This document shows, piece after piece, positions 5,725-12,274 of a stretch of 12,274 bases of DNA (positions are counted from its first letter, which is position 1; every line of letters begins with the position of its first letter). The position numbers and the translations under genes were made by a program. The notes beneath the pieces are model-generated. The model saw nothing but the letters and a program-made list of their open reading frames with translations, ran no database searches and was not told where the DNA came from. The stretch spans positions 1 through 12,274 of the forward strand of contig URST01000061.1 of the NCBI GenBank assembly GCA_900550585.1, written 5' to 3'. Origin of the DNA: an uncultured Eubacteriales bacterium. GTDB taxonomy: Bacteria; Bacillota; Clostridia; Oscillospirales; Oscillospiraceae.

Positions 5725-6480
5725 TCAGGCGTTTCGTTTCAAAAATTCATCGGCCAGCGCCACATAGGCGTCGGCGCCCCGGCAATTCCTGTCGTAGGCG
5801 GTGATGGGCCGCCCATGGCTGGGCGCTTCGCTGAGCCGGACGTTCCGGGGGATGACGGTGCTGTACACCTTGGCGCCGAAAAACCGCTTGATCTCCTGTG
5901 CCACCTGAATGGACAGGTTGGTGCGCCCGTCGAACATGGTCAGCAGCACGCCCTCGATGTCCAGCGACGGGTTCATGCTCCGCCGCACGATGCGCACGGT
6001 GTTCATCAGATCGCTGAGTCCCTCCAGCGCGTAATACTCGCCCTGCACCGGCACCAGCAGGGTGTTGGCGGCGCACAGCGCGTTCAGCGTCAGCAGCTCC
6101 AGCGACGGGGGACAGTCGATGAAGATATAGTCGTACTGCTCCGCCACCTGCCGCAGCGCGGCCTTCAGCAGGAACTGCCGGTTCTCCATCTCGATCATCT
6201 CCACGCCCGCACCTGCCAGCGCCTTGCTGCTGGGCAGCACGTCGCCGTAGGGGGTGGAGACGATGGCTTTTGCCGTCTCCGTGCCGTTGATAAGCACGTC
6301 ATACACGCCGTTGGACACGGACTTGTCCACGCCCATGCCGCTGGTGGCGTTGGCCTGCGGGTCGAAATCACACAGCAGCACCCGCTTGCCCTTGGCCTTG
6401 ACGGCGGCGGCCAGATTGACGCAGGTGGTGGTTTTTCCCACGCCGCCCTTCTGATTGACGATGGCAATGATCTTTGACAC
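5725..6480 (-). CDS. parA: Chromosome-partitioning ATPase ParA (Soj)
   Basis: ParA is the Walker-type ATPase that binds the nucleoid when ATP-bound and is released by ParB, driving origin separation; the related Soj also acts on DnaA. The 251-residue protein has deviant Walker A KGGVGKTT (11-18), Walker A' DFDPQANATSGMG (38-50) and Walker B YIFIDCPPSLELLTLNAL (118-135). It also has VPVQGEYYALEGL (143-155) and the C-terminal VIPRNVRLSEAPSHG (209-223) typical of Soj. I chose the GTG at 6480 (giving MSKIIAIVNQ) because AGAGGAG lies 6 bases upstream and a promoter lies just beyond. The frame remains open to 6741, but that extension would translate the promoter, both parS sites and the preceding terminator, so it is not part of the protein. 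It is 13 bases upstream of parB. Confidence 0.97.
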   Translation of the reverse strand: MSKIIAIVNQKGGVGKTTTCVNLAAAVKAKGKRVLLCDFDPQANATSGMGVDKSVSNGVYDVLINGTETAKAIVSTPYGDVLPSSKALAGAGVEMIEMENRQFLLKAALRQVAEQYDYIFIDCPPSLELLTLNALCAANTLLVPVQGEYYALEGLSDLMNTVRIVRRSMNPSLDIEGVLLTMFDGRTNLSIQVAQEIKRFFGAKVYSTVIPRNVRLSEAPSHGRPITAYDRNCRGADAYVALADEFLKRNA

Positions 6481-6518
6481 GGCAAACTCCTCTTTCTGTC
6501 TGATTCTGCATTTTATAT

Positions 6519-6546
6519 AGTATAGCACATCAGTGGGTAGATTCAA
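6519..6546 (-). promoter_or_regulatory. Predicted parAB promoter with extended -10
   Basis: TTGAAT (6546-6541), a 16-base spacer and TATACT (6524-6519) preceded by TGC give an extended -10 promoter directed at parA. Transcription would begin near 6512, leaving a leader of about 30 bases. A parS site lies about 25 bp upstream of the -35, so ParB bound or spreading there could repress it; this is inference. Confidence 0.7.
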
Positions 6547-6570
6547 TAGAAAATTTGCAAATTCCGGCGA

Positions 6571-6586
6571 TGTTTCACGTGAAACA
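6571..6586. other. parS: parS site upstream of parA
   Basis: This site has the same perfect 16-bp palindrome as at 4826 (TGTTTCACGTGAAACA). It lies between the parA promoter and the second upstream copy, starting exactly 42 bp from it. Confidence 0.95.
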
Positions 6587-6595
6587 AACGGCGGC

Positions 6596-6636
6596 AAAGA
6601 AAAAACGCGGGATGTTTCACGTGAAACATCCCGCGT
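6596..6636 (-). terminator. Intrinsic terminator of the mre operon, built around a parS site
   Basis: A perfect 32-bp palindrome spans 6605-6636: arms ACGCGGGA and TCCCGCGT flank the 16-bp parS core. In minus-strand RNA it folds to a stem of about 14 bp with an ACGU loop, followed by TTTTTTCTTT (down to 6596). It begins 12 bases after the stop codon of the GH13 gene. The plus-strand side lacks a T-run, so the terminator is directional and ends the maf-mreC-mreD-PBP2-GH13 transcript. Folding and position are clear; activity is untested. Confidence 0.85.
6613..6628. other. parS: parS site inside the terminator stem-loop
   Basis: This is the third identical copy of TGTTTCACGTGAAACA, at the centre of the 32-bp palindrome that forms the terminator. 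Its flanks are symmetric (GGGA and TCCC), unlike those of the other two copies. Confidence 0.95.
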
Positions 6637-6647
6637 GGGAAAGCCTG

Positions 6648-8486
6648 TCACACCAGTATCACGCCGTCCAGCGGCGGCAGCGTCAGGCACAGGTGCCCGT
6701 CCCGCACCAGGAACTGCTGACCGGTAACGCCGTCGCGGCACAGCGGAGCGTCCCAGTCCAGCGTCAGCGGCAGCACCTGTTCGCCGGCATTCAGCGCCGT
6801 CACCGTGCGCTCATCGCCGCAGCGGCGCTCGATGACCAACCCGCCGCCCTGGGCGTACAGATAGCGGATATCGCCCCGCCGCAGGGAGGGACGCGCCGCG
6901 CGCAGCCGCCCCAGCTGCTGGAAAAAGGCCAACAGCGCCTGGTCCTCCCGGCCCCAGGGGTAGGTGCCCCGGTTCAGGGGGTCCTCAAAGCCCTGCATCC
7001 CGGCCTCATCGCCGTAGTACAGGGTAGGGGAGCCGGGAAAGCTGTACAGCAGCATCCCGGCCAGCCGCAGCTTCTTCTGCCCTTGGGCCAGCTGGTCAGG
7101 GGTCAGGCGGTACGCCGCCCTTGCGGACTTATCCGCCGGGGCCTCATCCGCACCCAGCAGCGTCAGGATGCGGGCGGTGTCGTGGGTGCCCAGAAAGTTC
7201 ATGGCGCCGTAAAACGCGGCAGGGGGGTAGTTCTCCCGGATGGACTCCATGGCCTCGCGGAAACCGGCGGCGTCCCCGCCGCCCAGCCACGCCAGCAGCG
7301 CCGTCCGGAAGGGGTAGTTCATCAGCCCGTGGGTCTCCCGGCCCAGCAGATACCTGCGCCGCCGGGAATAGGCGATCTTGTTGCTGCCGTCCTCCCATAC
7401 CTCGCCCAGCAGATAGGCGTCGGCCTTCTCCTGCCCGATGGCGGTGCGGATGGCAGCGATAAAGTCATCTGGCAGCTCGTCTGCCACGTCCAGCCGCCAG
7501 CCGTCGGCGCCCAGCCGCAGCCACCGCCGCACCACCGAATCCTCGTCGGAGATGATAAACCGCCGGTAGTCCGGCTGCTCCTCGTTGACCGCCGGCAGCG
7601 TATGTACGCCCCACCAGGCATCGTAGTCTGTGGGCCACGGGTGAAAGCTGTACCACCCGAAATAGGGGGAATCGGTGCTCTGGGCCGCGCCCAGCTCCGG
7701 ATAAAAGCCGTCGGCGTTGAAGTAGCGGCTGTTGGAGCCAGTGTGGTTGAACACGCCGTCCAGAATGACGCGGATGCCCCGGGCGTGGGCCTCCCGGCAC
7801 AGGGTGCGGAAGTCCTCCTCCGTGCCCAGCAGGGGATCGACGGACCGGTAATCCGCCGTATTGTAGCGGTGGTTGCTGTCCGCTTCAAAGATCGGGTTCA
7901 GATAGAGCGTGCTGACGGACAGGCTCTTGAGATAGTCCAGCTTCTCCGTAATACCTGCCAATGAGCCGCCGAAAAAGTCCCGGTTGGTGATCTGCCCATT
8001 CTCGTCGGGCAGGAACACCGGCTGGTCGTCCCAGTCGTCATGCACCCAGCGCCGCCCCACCATACCGGTGACATCCGGTACAGAGGTGCGGCGGAAACGG
8101 TCTGGAAAAATCTGGTATGTCACACCCTCGCCGAACCAGGCGGGGGTAGAGGTGTCCTCGTACACCGTCAGCTGCCAGCGCACCAGCGCGTCCTGCCCGC
8201 ACCAGCCGTTTCTGCCCAGACAGACGGTGCTGCCGTCGCCGCGTGTGAACCGGAAGGCGTACCAGCACAGCTCCGGCTCCGCCGGCGCGGTGTAGACGCC
8301 GGAGAAGCCGCCCTCCGCCGGAGGCAGGGGGATGGCCTCGTCCGCCCCGGCGAACTCCCGGTGCACCAGCAGCTCGCAGGCGTAGTACGTCTCGTCCCGC
8401 AGGGTGAACGTCACGGCTGCGCCGCACCTTGCCGCGCCGAAGGGGGATTTGCAGGATGCGTCCTGCGGATCAAAAACAGGGAGCAT
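6648..8486 (-). CDS. Cytoplasmic GH13 alpha-glycosidase (cyclomaltodextrinase/neopullulanase-like)
   Basis: This 612-residue GH13 alpha-amylase-family enzyme probably hydrolyses alpha-1,4 (perhaps alpha-1,6) links in maltodextrins or cyclodextrins. A beta-sandwich N-terminal domain (about 1-105, CBM34-like) precedes the TIM barrel, which begins near GVTYQIFPDRFR. Conserved regions are DGVFNHTG (243-250), DGWRLDVAD with nucleophile Asp333, GEVWED with acid/base Glu362, and FLGTHD with transition-state Asp436. NRDFFGGSLAGI and YYGDEAGMQGFEDPLNR are also typical of the cyclomaltodextrinase group. A short C-terminal beta domain ends in LPPLDGVILV. No signal peptide is present, so it should act inside the cell. 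I chose the ATG at 8486 because GAGAGG lies 7 bases upstream; the GTG at 8501 would put that RBS inside the gene. The PBP2 stop overlaps this RBS, implying coupling. Exact substrate is uncertain. Confidence 0.92.
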   Translation of the reverse strand: MLPVFDPQDASCKSPFGAARCGAAVTFTLRDETYYACELLVHREFAGADEAIPLPPAEGGFSGVYTAPAEPELCWYAFRFTRGDGSTVCLGRNGWCGQDALVRWQLTVYEDTSTPAWFGEGVTYQIFPDRFRRTSVPDVTGMVGRRWVHDDWDDQPVFLPDENGQITNRDFFGGSLAGITEKLDYLKSLSVSTLYLNPIFEADSNHRYNTADYRSVDPLLGTEEDFRTLCREAHARGIRVILDGVFNHTGSNSRYFNADGFYPELGAAQSTDSPYFGWYSFHPWPTDYDAWWGVHTLPAVNEEQPDYRRFIISDEDSVVRRWLRLGADGWRLDVADELPDDFIAAIRTAIGQEKADAYLLGEVWEDGSNKIAYSRRRRYLLGRETHGLMNYPFRTALLAWLGGGDAAGFREAMESIRENYPPAAFYGAMNFLGTHDTARILTLLGADEAPADKSARAAYRLTPDQLAQGQKKLRLAGMLLYSFPGSPTLYYGDEAGMQGFEDPLNRGTYPWGREDQALLAFFQQLGRLRAARPSLRRGDIRYLYAQGGGLVIERRCGDERTVTALNAGEQVLPLTLDWDAPLCRDGVTGQQFLVRDGHLCLTLPPLDGVILV

Positions 8487-8497
8487 AGAAAGACCTC

Positions 8498-10531
8498 TCA
8501 CTTCAACAGGGTATTCTCACCCATGGCGGCGCTGTCGTCCTGGGTATGGCTGAACCAGGAGTTGATGATCTCCACGGCGGTGGTAGCCAGCGCCGCGCCG
8601 CTGCCGCCCTTTTCGATGACGATGGCCACGGCGATCTCCGGGTCCTCGTAGGGGGCGTAGGCCACGAACACACCGTTGGCGATGTCGGTGCCCACCTGGG
8701 CCGAGCCGGTCTTGGCGCCGGCGGATACCACGCAGTCCCGGAACGCGAAGGCCACGCCGCCGGAGACGGTCAGCTCGTGCATGCCCTTTGTCACGGCCTC
8801 TGTCGTGGAATCGGACATTTCAACGGTGTTCAGCGGCTCGTCGTCGTAAACATACAGCAGCCGGGAGTTGTCGTACTCCTTGACGTTCTTCAGCAGATGG
8901 TCCTGATAGTGCTCGCCGCCGCCCACCAGCGTGGCGATGTAGTTGGCCAGCTGCAAGGGGGTGAACAGGTTATAGGACTGTCCGATGGCGGCGGTGATGG
9001 TCTGGCCGTCCGTCCACTCCTGGTTGTGGCTGTCCGCCCACTCCGGGGAGGCCAGCACGCCGCTGGAGTCGCCGATCTCGATGCCGGTGGACTGCCCCAG
9101 ACCGAACTGGGAGGCGTAGCTGTCCAGCGTGCGGATGCCGGTGAGCCGCCCCACCTCATAGAAGAAGTAGTTGCACGACTCGGTAATGGCCTGGGTCACG
9201 TTGATGCGCCCGTGGGTAGAGCCGCCCTGACGGTAGACCCAGCACATGGGCTGGGGGTCCCGGTAGTAGGTGTAGATGCCCCTGTCCTGGATGATGGAGG
9301 ACGGCGTGATGATGCCGCTCTCCAGTGCCGCCACGGCGGTGCACATCTTGAACGTGGAGCCGGGGGCGTAGATGCCCTGGGTGGCCCGGTTGAACATGGG
9401 CAGCCGCTCGTCGGCCACCAGTTCATCGTAATCCTCGTTGAACGTGGACAGGTCGTAGGTGGGATAGCTGGCCAGCGCCAGCACCTCACCGCTGCCCACA
9501 CTGACCACGGCGGCGGCGCCGCCGCGCTCGTTGCTGTCCTCGTCGATCATGCCGGTGATGGTCTCCGCCAGCGCCCGCTCCACATCGGCCTGCAGGTCGA
9601 TGTCCAGCGTCAGCGCCACGGTGCCGCCGGGCTGCGGCTCCCGGGTATACAGCTCGCCGGTGAGCTTGCCGTCCTCATCGGTGGTGATGAGCCGCCGTCC
9701 GTCCGTGCCCCGCAGGTACTCCTCGAAGGCCTTCTCCACGCCGGCCTTGCCCACAAGGTCGTTCATGGAGTAGCCCTTGTCGGCATAGCCCACATAGCCG
9801 GTCTTTTCGTTGCTGCTCCACTCCTCCTGCCAGATGGGGCCGATGGTGCCCAGAATGTGGGCCGCCAGCGTGGTGTTGTACACCCGGGCGGAGGCGGTGT
9901 GGATGCTGACGCCCTCATAGCGCCCGTCGGTGATGAGACTCAGCACCTCCGAGGACACGTCCTCGGCAAAGGTATAGCTGTCGCGGCTGTGCAGCTCGTA
10001 CCGCACGCCGATGACCAGCCGCGCGTCCTTTTCCGACAGGCTCTCGTCGATGTGGTACAGCTCCCGCATCTCCGCGATGAGCTGCCGCCCGGAGGCAGTG
10101 GCCGTCAGCTTGTTTTTCTCCAGATAGCTGCTGAAGCTCTCCGACCGGTCGTTGGTATACCGGACGAAGCTGCCGGTCTGCCCGATGGGCAGCGTGTCGT
10201 TCCAGCTGGTGCCCGTCTCCTGACACAGGCGGATGAGCCGCAGGATGGCGTCGTTCAGCGCCGCGTCGTCGGTAAAGCCGCTGCGGTCGAACACCAGCGT
10301 GTAGGCCAGCCGGTTGGATACCAGCACCTTGCCGTTCCGGTCGGTGACGATGCCCCGGGAGGCGGGCACCACCTCGCTGGTGGCGTTGCTGGAGATGGAG
10401 CGCGCCCGGTTCTCGCTGCCGTGGAGGATCTGGGCGTCGTACAGCACCGCGCCGAACAGCAGCAGGAACGCGGCGAAAACGCCCAGCAGGATCATGACCC
10501 GCCGTTTGGCGGGATGGGGATTTTTCATCAT
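8498..10531 (-). CDS. mrdA: Penicillin-binding protein 2 (class B transpeptidase of the elongasome)
   Basis: PBP2 cross-links peptidoglycan during sidewall elongation, working with MreC, MreD and a RodA-type polymerase. The 677-residue protein has one N-terminal membrane anchor (about 12-29, RVMILLGVFAAFLLLFGAVLY) and the class B pedestal, starting near PASRGIVTDRNGKVL (56-70). The transpeptidase domain carries the active-site STFK (Ser392), SCN (452-454) and KTG (607-609). A lid-like insertion lies around YTYYRDPQPMCWVYRQGG (420-437). Length and order match PBP2. I chose the ATG at 10531 because GAGGAGG lies 9 bases upstream; the next codon is also ATG. A GTG at 10558 would overlap mreD and has no good RBS. 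The gene follows mreD by 16 bases. The second catalytic triad residue is Cys-flanked (SCN), within the normal SxN pattern. Confidence 0.95.
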   Translation of the reverse strand: MMKNPHPAKRRVMILLGVFAAFLLLFGAVLYDAQILHGSENRARSISSNATSEVVPASRGIVTDRNGKVLVSNRLAYTLVFDRSGFTDDAALNDAILRLIRLCQETGTSWNDTLPIGQTGSFVRYTNDRSESFSSYLEKNKLTATASGRQLIAEMRELYHIDESLSEKDARLVIGVRYELHSRDSYTFAEDVSSEVLSLITDGRYEGVSIHTASARVYNTTLAAHILGTIGPIWQEEWSSNEKTGYVGYADKGYSMNDLVGKAGVEKAFEEYLRGTDGRRLITTDEDGKLTGELYTREPQPGGTVALTLDIDLQADVERALAETITGMIDEDSNERGGAAAVVSVGSGEVLALASYPTYDLSTFNEDYDELVADERLPMFNRATQGIYAPGSTFKMCTAVAALESGIITPSSIIQDRGIYTYYRDPQPMCWVYRQGGSTHGRINVTQAITESCNYFFYEVGRLTGIRTLDSYASQFGLGQSTGIEIGDSSGVLASPEWADSHNQEWTDGQTITAAIGQSYNLFTPLQLANYIATLVGGGEHYQDHLLKNVKEYDNSRLLYVYDDEPLNTVEMSDSTTEAVTKGMHELTVSGGVAFAFRDCVVSAGAKTGSAQVGTDIANGVFVAYAPYEDPEIAVAIVIEKGGSGAALATTAVEIINSWFSHTQDDSAAMGENTLLK

Positions 10532-10547
10532 GGGGAATGCCTCCTCG

Positions 10548-11057
10548 TCACTCGCCACGGGTCAGATGGCAGACCCGGGAAAAGGGGAAGTGTACCAGCG
10601 GTGTCACCGCCAGCGACAGCAGCAGCTCCTTGCCCAGCAGCGTCAGCGCCGGGCCGGTGGAGATGCCCTGCTGGTACGTCAGCAGCAGGATCCGCAGAAA
10701 GCCGCACAGCAGCAGCCCTGCGGCGGACACGGCCAGCGAGCAGAACAGTCCCGCCACGATGACCTGTCCGGACAGCAGCCGCGCCAGAAAGGCGCTGCCG
10801 AAGAACACCAGGCAGTAGAAGCACACGAACACGCCCGCGGGCATCAGCAGGTCGCAGGCCAGCCCGAAAAACAGGGCGTACAGCAGGGACTGGCCGCTGC
10901 GCTCCAGCGTCACGGGGATCAGCGCCAGCGCCGGCAGCAGGAACGGGTGCACGCCGCCTATGCGCACATGCACCAGCACCATGTCCTGCACCGCCAGCAG
11001 TGCCAGCGCGCACAGGCAGTACAATATCCACTTTCGCACCATGGTGCGTCGTGTCAT
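10548..11057 (-). CDS. mreD: Rod shape-determining protein MreD
   Basis: MreD is a small multi-pass membrane protein of the elongasome. The 169-residue sequence is almost entirely hydrophobic with about five or six predicted membrane segments: ILYCLCALALLAVQDMVLV (11-29), a segment around PFLLPALALIPVTL (38-51), LLYALFFGLACDLLMP (58-73), VFVCFYCLVFFGSAFLA (76-92), VIVAGLFCSLAVSAAGLLLC (99-118) and a C-terminal one near 141-156. GLACDLLMP resembles the G-x-x-x-D motif region of MreD. Sequence conservation is low in this family, so the call leans on topology and on its place between mreC and PBP2. The ATG at 11057 has AAAGGAA upstream; it lies 19 bases after mreC. Confidence 0.9.
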   Translation of the reverse strand: MTRRTMVRKWILYCLCALALLAVQDMVLVHVRIGGVHPFLLPALALIPVTLERSGQSLLYALFFGLACDLLMPAGVFVCFYCLVFFGSAFLARLLSGQVIVAGLFCSLAVSAAGLLLCGFLRILLLTYQQGISTGPALTLLGKELLLSLAVTPLVHFPFSRVCHLTRGE

Positions 11058-11076
11058 AGCAGTTCCTTTCCCGCGG

Positions 11077-11916
11077 TCACTCCACCACGTCGAAATCCGT
11101 AATGATATACAGGTCGGTCAGGGCGTCCGGATCGCACCGCGGCGTCAGCACCGCGTAGCGGGCCAGGCCGCCGTCGTCGGTGCGCACCTCCTCCACGGAG
11201 CCGATGGGCAGCCCGTAGGGATAGTAGCCCCCCAGTCCGGAGGTCACCACCAGATCGCCCTTGATGAGGGTGGAGGAATCCGGCAGATAGCTGAGCTTCA
11301 GCTTGCCCTCCGTCATCAGCGACAGGTCGCCGGCGGCGATGGCCGTCTCCTCCGTGCGGAACACCATGGCGCCCAGCTGGGAGCCGGTGTCCAGTATGGT
11401 GGTGAGCCGGCACCAGTTCAGGCCCACCTCCGTCACCACGCCCACCAGATTGCCGTAGCAGTCCACGGCGCAGTCGTTTTCCGCCACACCGTGCCGGCTG
11501 CCCCGGTTCAGCACCAGCGTGCTGGACCAGTTGGACACGTCCCGCTGGGTGATGCGGGCGGCCTCAAACGTCAGATCGGACCGCTGGGCACGCAGATCCA
11601 GCAGCTCCCGGAGCCGCTGGTTCTCCTCAGCGGCGGGCTGTGCCGCCCGCAGCTCCTGCCGCAGCTGGGCATTCTCCTGCCGCAGCGACTCGTTCTCCGC
11701 CTGTAATTCCTCGATGCTGGCAAAGTGGTCGCCGATGCCGCCGACCCACTCCACCACCGCCGCGCCCGCCGAGCGGAAGGGCGACGCGATGACGCCCAGT
11801 GCGTTGTGCAGCAGGCTGGTGCCGGAGCCAAGTGCCGAGATGATGCACAGCACCACGGCGATGACGGCGGCCCCGCCCAGCAGCCAGATACCGGTTTTCG
11901 TAAAAAATCGTTTCAT
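11077..11916 (-). CDS. mreC: Cell shape-determining protein MreC
   Basis: MreC is a bitopic membrane protein that forms filaments outside the membrane and activates PBP2. The 279-residue protein has a short basic N-terminus (MKRFFTKTG), one membrane segment (about 9-28, GIWLLGGAAVIAVVLCII), and a coiled coil (about 67-110) rich in Glu, Leu and Gln (ELQAENESLRQENAQLRQEL). The extracytoplasmic beta domains (about 115-275) include ARITQRDVSNWSSTLVLNRGS and GLGGYYPYGLPIGSVEEV, both characteristic of MreC. Length is normal. The ATG at 11916 has GAGAGG upstream and lies 13 bases after maf. mreD and PBP2 follow, but mreB, usually just upstream of mreC, is not there. Confidence 0.96.
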   Translation of the reverse strand: MKRFFTKTGIWLLGGAAVIAVVLCIISALGSGTSLLHNALGVIASPFRSAGAAVVEWVGGIGDHFASIEELQAENESLRQENAQLRQELRAAQPAAEENQRLRELLDLRAQRSDLTFEAARITQRDVSNWSSTLVLNRGSRHGVAENDCAVDCYGNLVGVVTEVGLNWCRLTTILDTGSQLGAMVFRTEETAIAAGDLSLMTEGKLKLSYLPDSSTLIKGDLVVTSGLGGYYPYGLPIGSVEEVRTDDGGLARYAVLTPRCDPDALTDLYIITDFDVVE

Positions 11917-11929
11917 CCGTTGTTTCCTC

Positions 11930-12274
11930 TCAGCCCAGCAGCGTGATGCCGAACGCCGCCAGCATCCGGCTGAGCAGCAGCACCGGCAGGCCCATCACGT
12001 TGAAGAAATCGCCGTCGATGCGCTCCACCAGCAGCGCACCCTGCCCCTGCACGCCGTAGGCGCCCGCCTTGTCCATAGGCTCGCCTCCGGCGATGTAGGC
12101 CCGCAGCTCCGCCTCCGACGCGGCGCGGAAATAGACATCCGTGGCCTGCGCCCGGGTCAGCATACGCGCGCCCTGACGCACCGTCACGCCGGTGCATACG
12201 GTGTGGTGCCGTCCCTGCAGGGCCGTCAGCATGGCCAGCGCCTCCGCCTCGTCGGCGGGCTTGCCCAGCTTTTT
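11930..12274 (-). CDS. maf: Maf family nucleotide pyrophosphatase, C-terminal part (runs off right edge)
   Basis: The last 114 codons of a Maf protein are present; the N-terminus lies outside the window. Maf proteins hydrolyse dTTP, UTP or modified nucleoside triphosphates and have been linked to septum inhibition in Bacillus. Recognisable segments are KLGKPADEAEALAML (2-16), LQGRHHTVCTGVTV, the EPMDKAGAYGVQGQGALLVERIDGDFFNVMGLP block with the family signature DKAGAYGxQG, and a C-terminal LLSRMLAAFGITLL. The frame is open to the window edge. It lies 13 bases upstream of mreC, so it is the first gene of this operon seen here. In many Clostridia radC and mreB come between maf and mreC; both are absent. 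Confidence 0.94.
   Translation of the reverse strand, partial: KKLGKPADEAEALAMLTALQGRHHTVCTGVTVRQGARMLTRAQATDVYFRAASEAELRAYIAGGEPMDKAGAYGVQGQGALLVERIDGDFFNVMGLPVLLLSRMLAAFGITLLG

Noticed and set aside
2283..5804. A very long open frame on the plus strand (over 1,100 codons) opposite rsmG, mscL, serS and parB.
   Set aside because: It has no family signature, is rich in His, Gln, Leu and Gly as expected for the antisense of GC-rich genes, and runs through two well-supported genes and a parS site. It is a composition shadow.
6481..6741. A possible N-terminal extension of ParA, since the frame is open to 6741.
   Set aside because: The extension would translate a promoter, two parS sites and the GH13 terminator. 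A GTG with a strong RBS at 6480 gives the normal ParA length.
10532..10558. A GTG start for PBP2 that would overlap mreD.
   Set aside because: It lacks an upstream RBS, whereas GAGGAGG lies at the right distance before the ATG at 10531.
1..12274. Search for CRISPR arrays, insertion sequences, tRNA or rRNA genes and phage genes.
   Set aside because: I saw no regular direct repeats, transposase or integrase motifs, or tRNA-like cloverleafs. All repeats seen are parS copies or local hairpins.

Overview
The window reads as an origin-proximal piece of chromosome from a high-GC member of the Clostridia. My best guess is an Oscillospirales gut bacterium; this is inferred from GC-rich codon use, AGGAG-type ribosome binding sites, T-box regulation and Firmicute-type gene families. 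Every gene I can support lies on the minus strand, so transcription runs from the high coordinates to the low ones. There are no mobile elements, CRISPR arrays, tRNAs or rRNAs.

Block 1 (12274 to about 6600) is a cell-elongation operon. It holds the end of maf, then mreC, mreD, a class B penicillin-binding protein 2 and a cytoplasmic GH13 alpha-glucosidase/cyclomaltodextrinase-like enzyme. The genes are tightly packed. The operon closes with an intrinsic terminator whose stem-loop contains a perfect parS site.

Block 2 (about 6650 to 4800) is the chromosome-segregation locus. A promoter with an extended -10 drives parA and parB. Three identical 16-bp parS sites (TGTTTCACGTGAAACA) surround them: two upstream of parA spaced exactly 42 bp apart, and one between parB and serS.

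Block 3 (4802 to 1091) continues with short gaps or overlaps: serS, mscL, rsmG, a MinD-like ATPase and a methylglyoxal-synthase-like protein. The MinD-like protein ends before the usual C-terminal membrane-targeting helix. The MgsA-like protein lacks two residues needed for catalysis in the E. coli enzyme.

Block 4 (1084 to 1) has its own consensus promoter and a complete T-box riboswitch with terminator. It then encodes a 157-residue membrane protein of unknown function and the start of hisS. The T-box specifier reads as GAC (Asp) and the discriminator-pairing base is C, matching G73 of tRNA-Asp. This predicts aspS just beyond the left edge.

Taken together the region couples envelope growth (MreC, MreD, PBP2), segregation (ParA, ParB, parS) and division-type (MinD) genes with translation genes (serS, rsmG, hisS). 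Several expected partners are missing from their usual places: mreB, radC, minC, minE, rodA and mnmE/mnmG. The most unusual single element is the parS site built into the terminator between the first two blocks.
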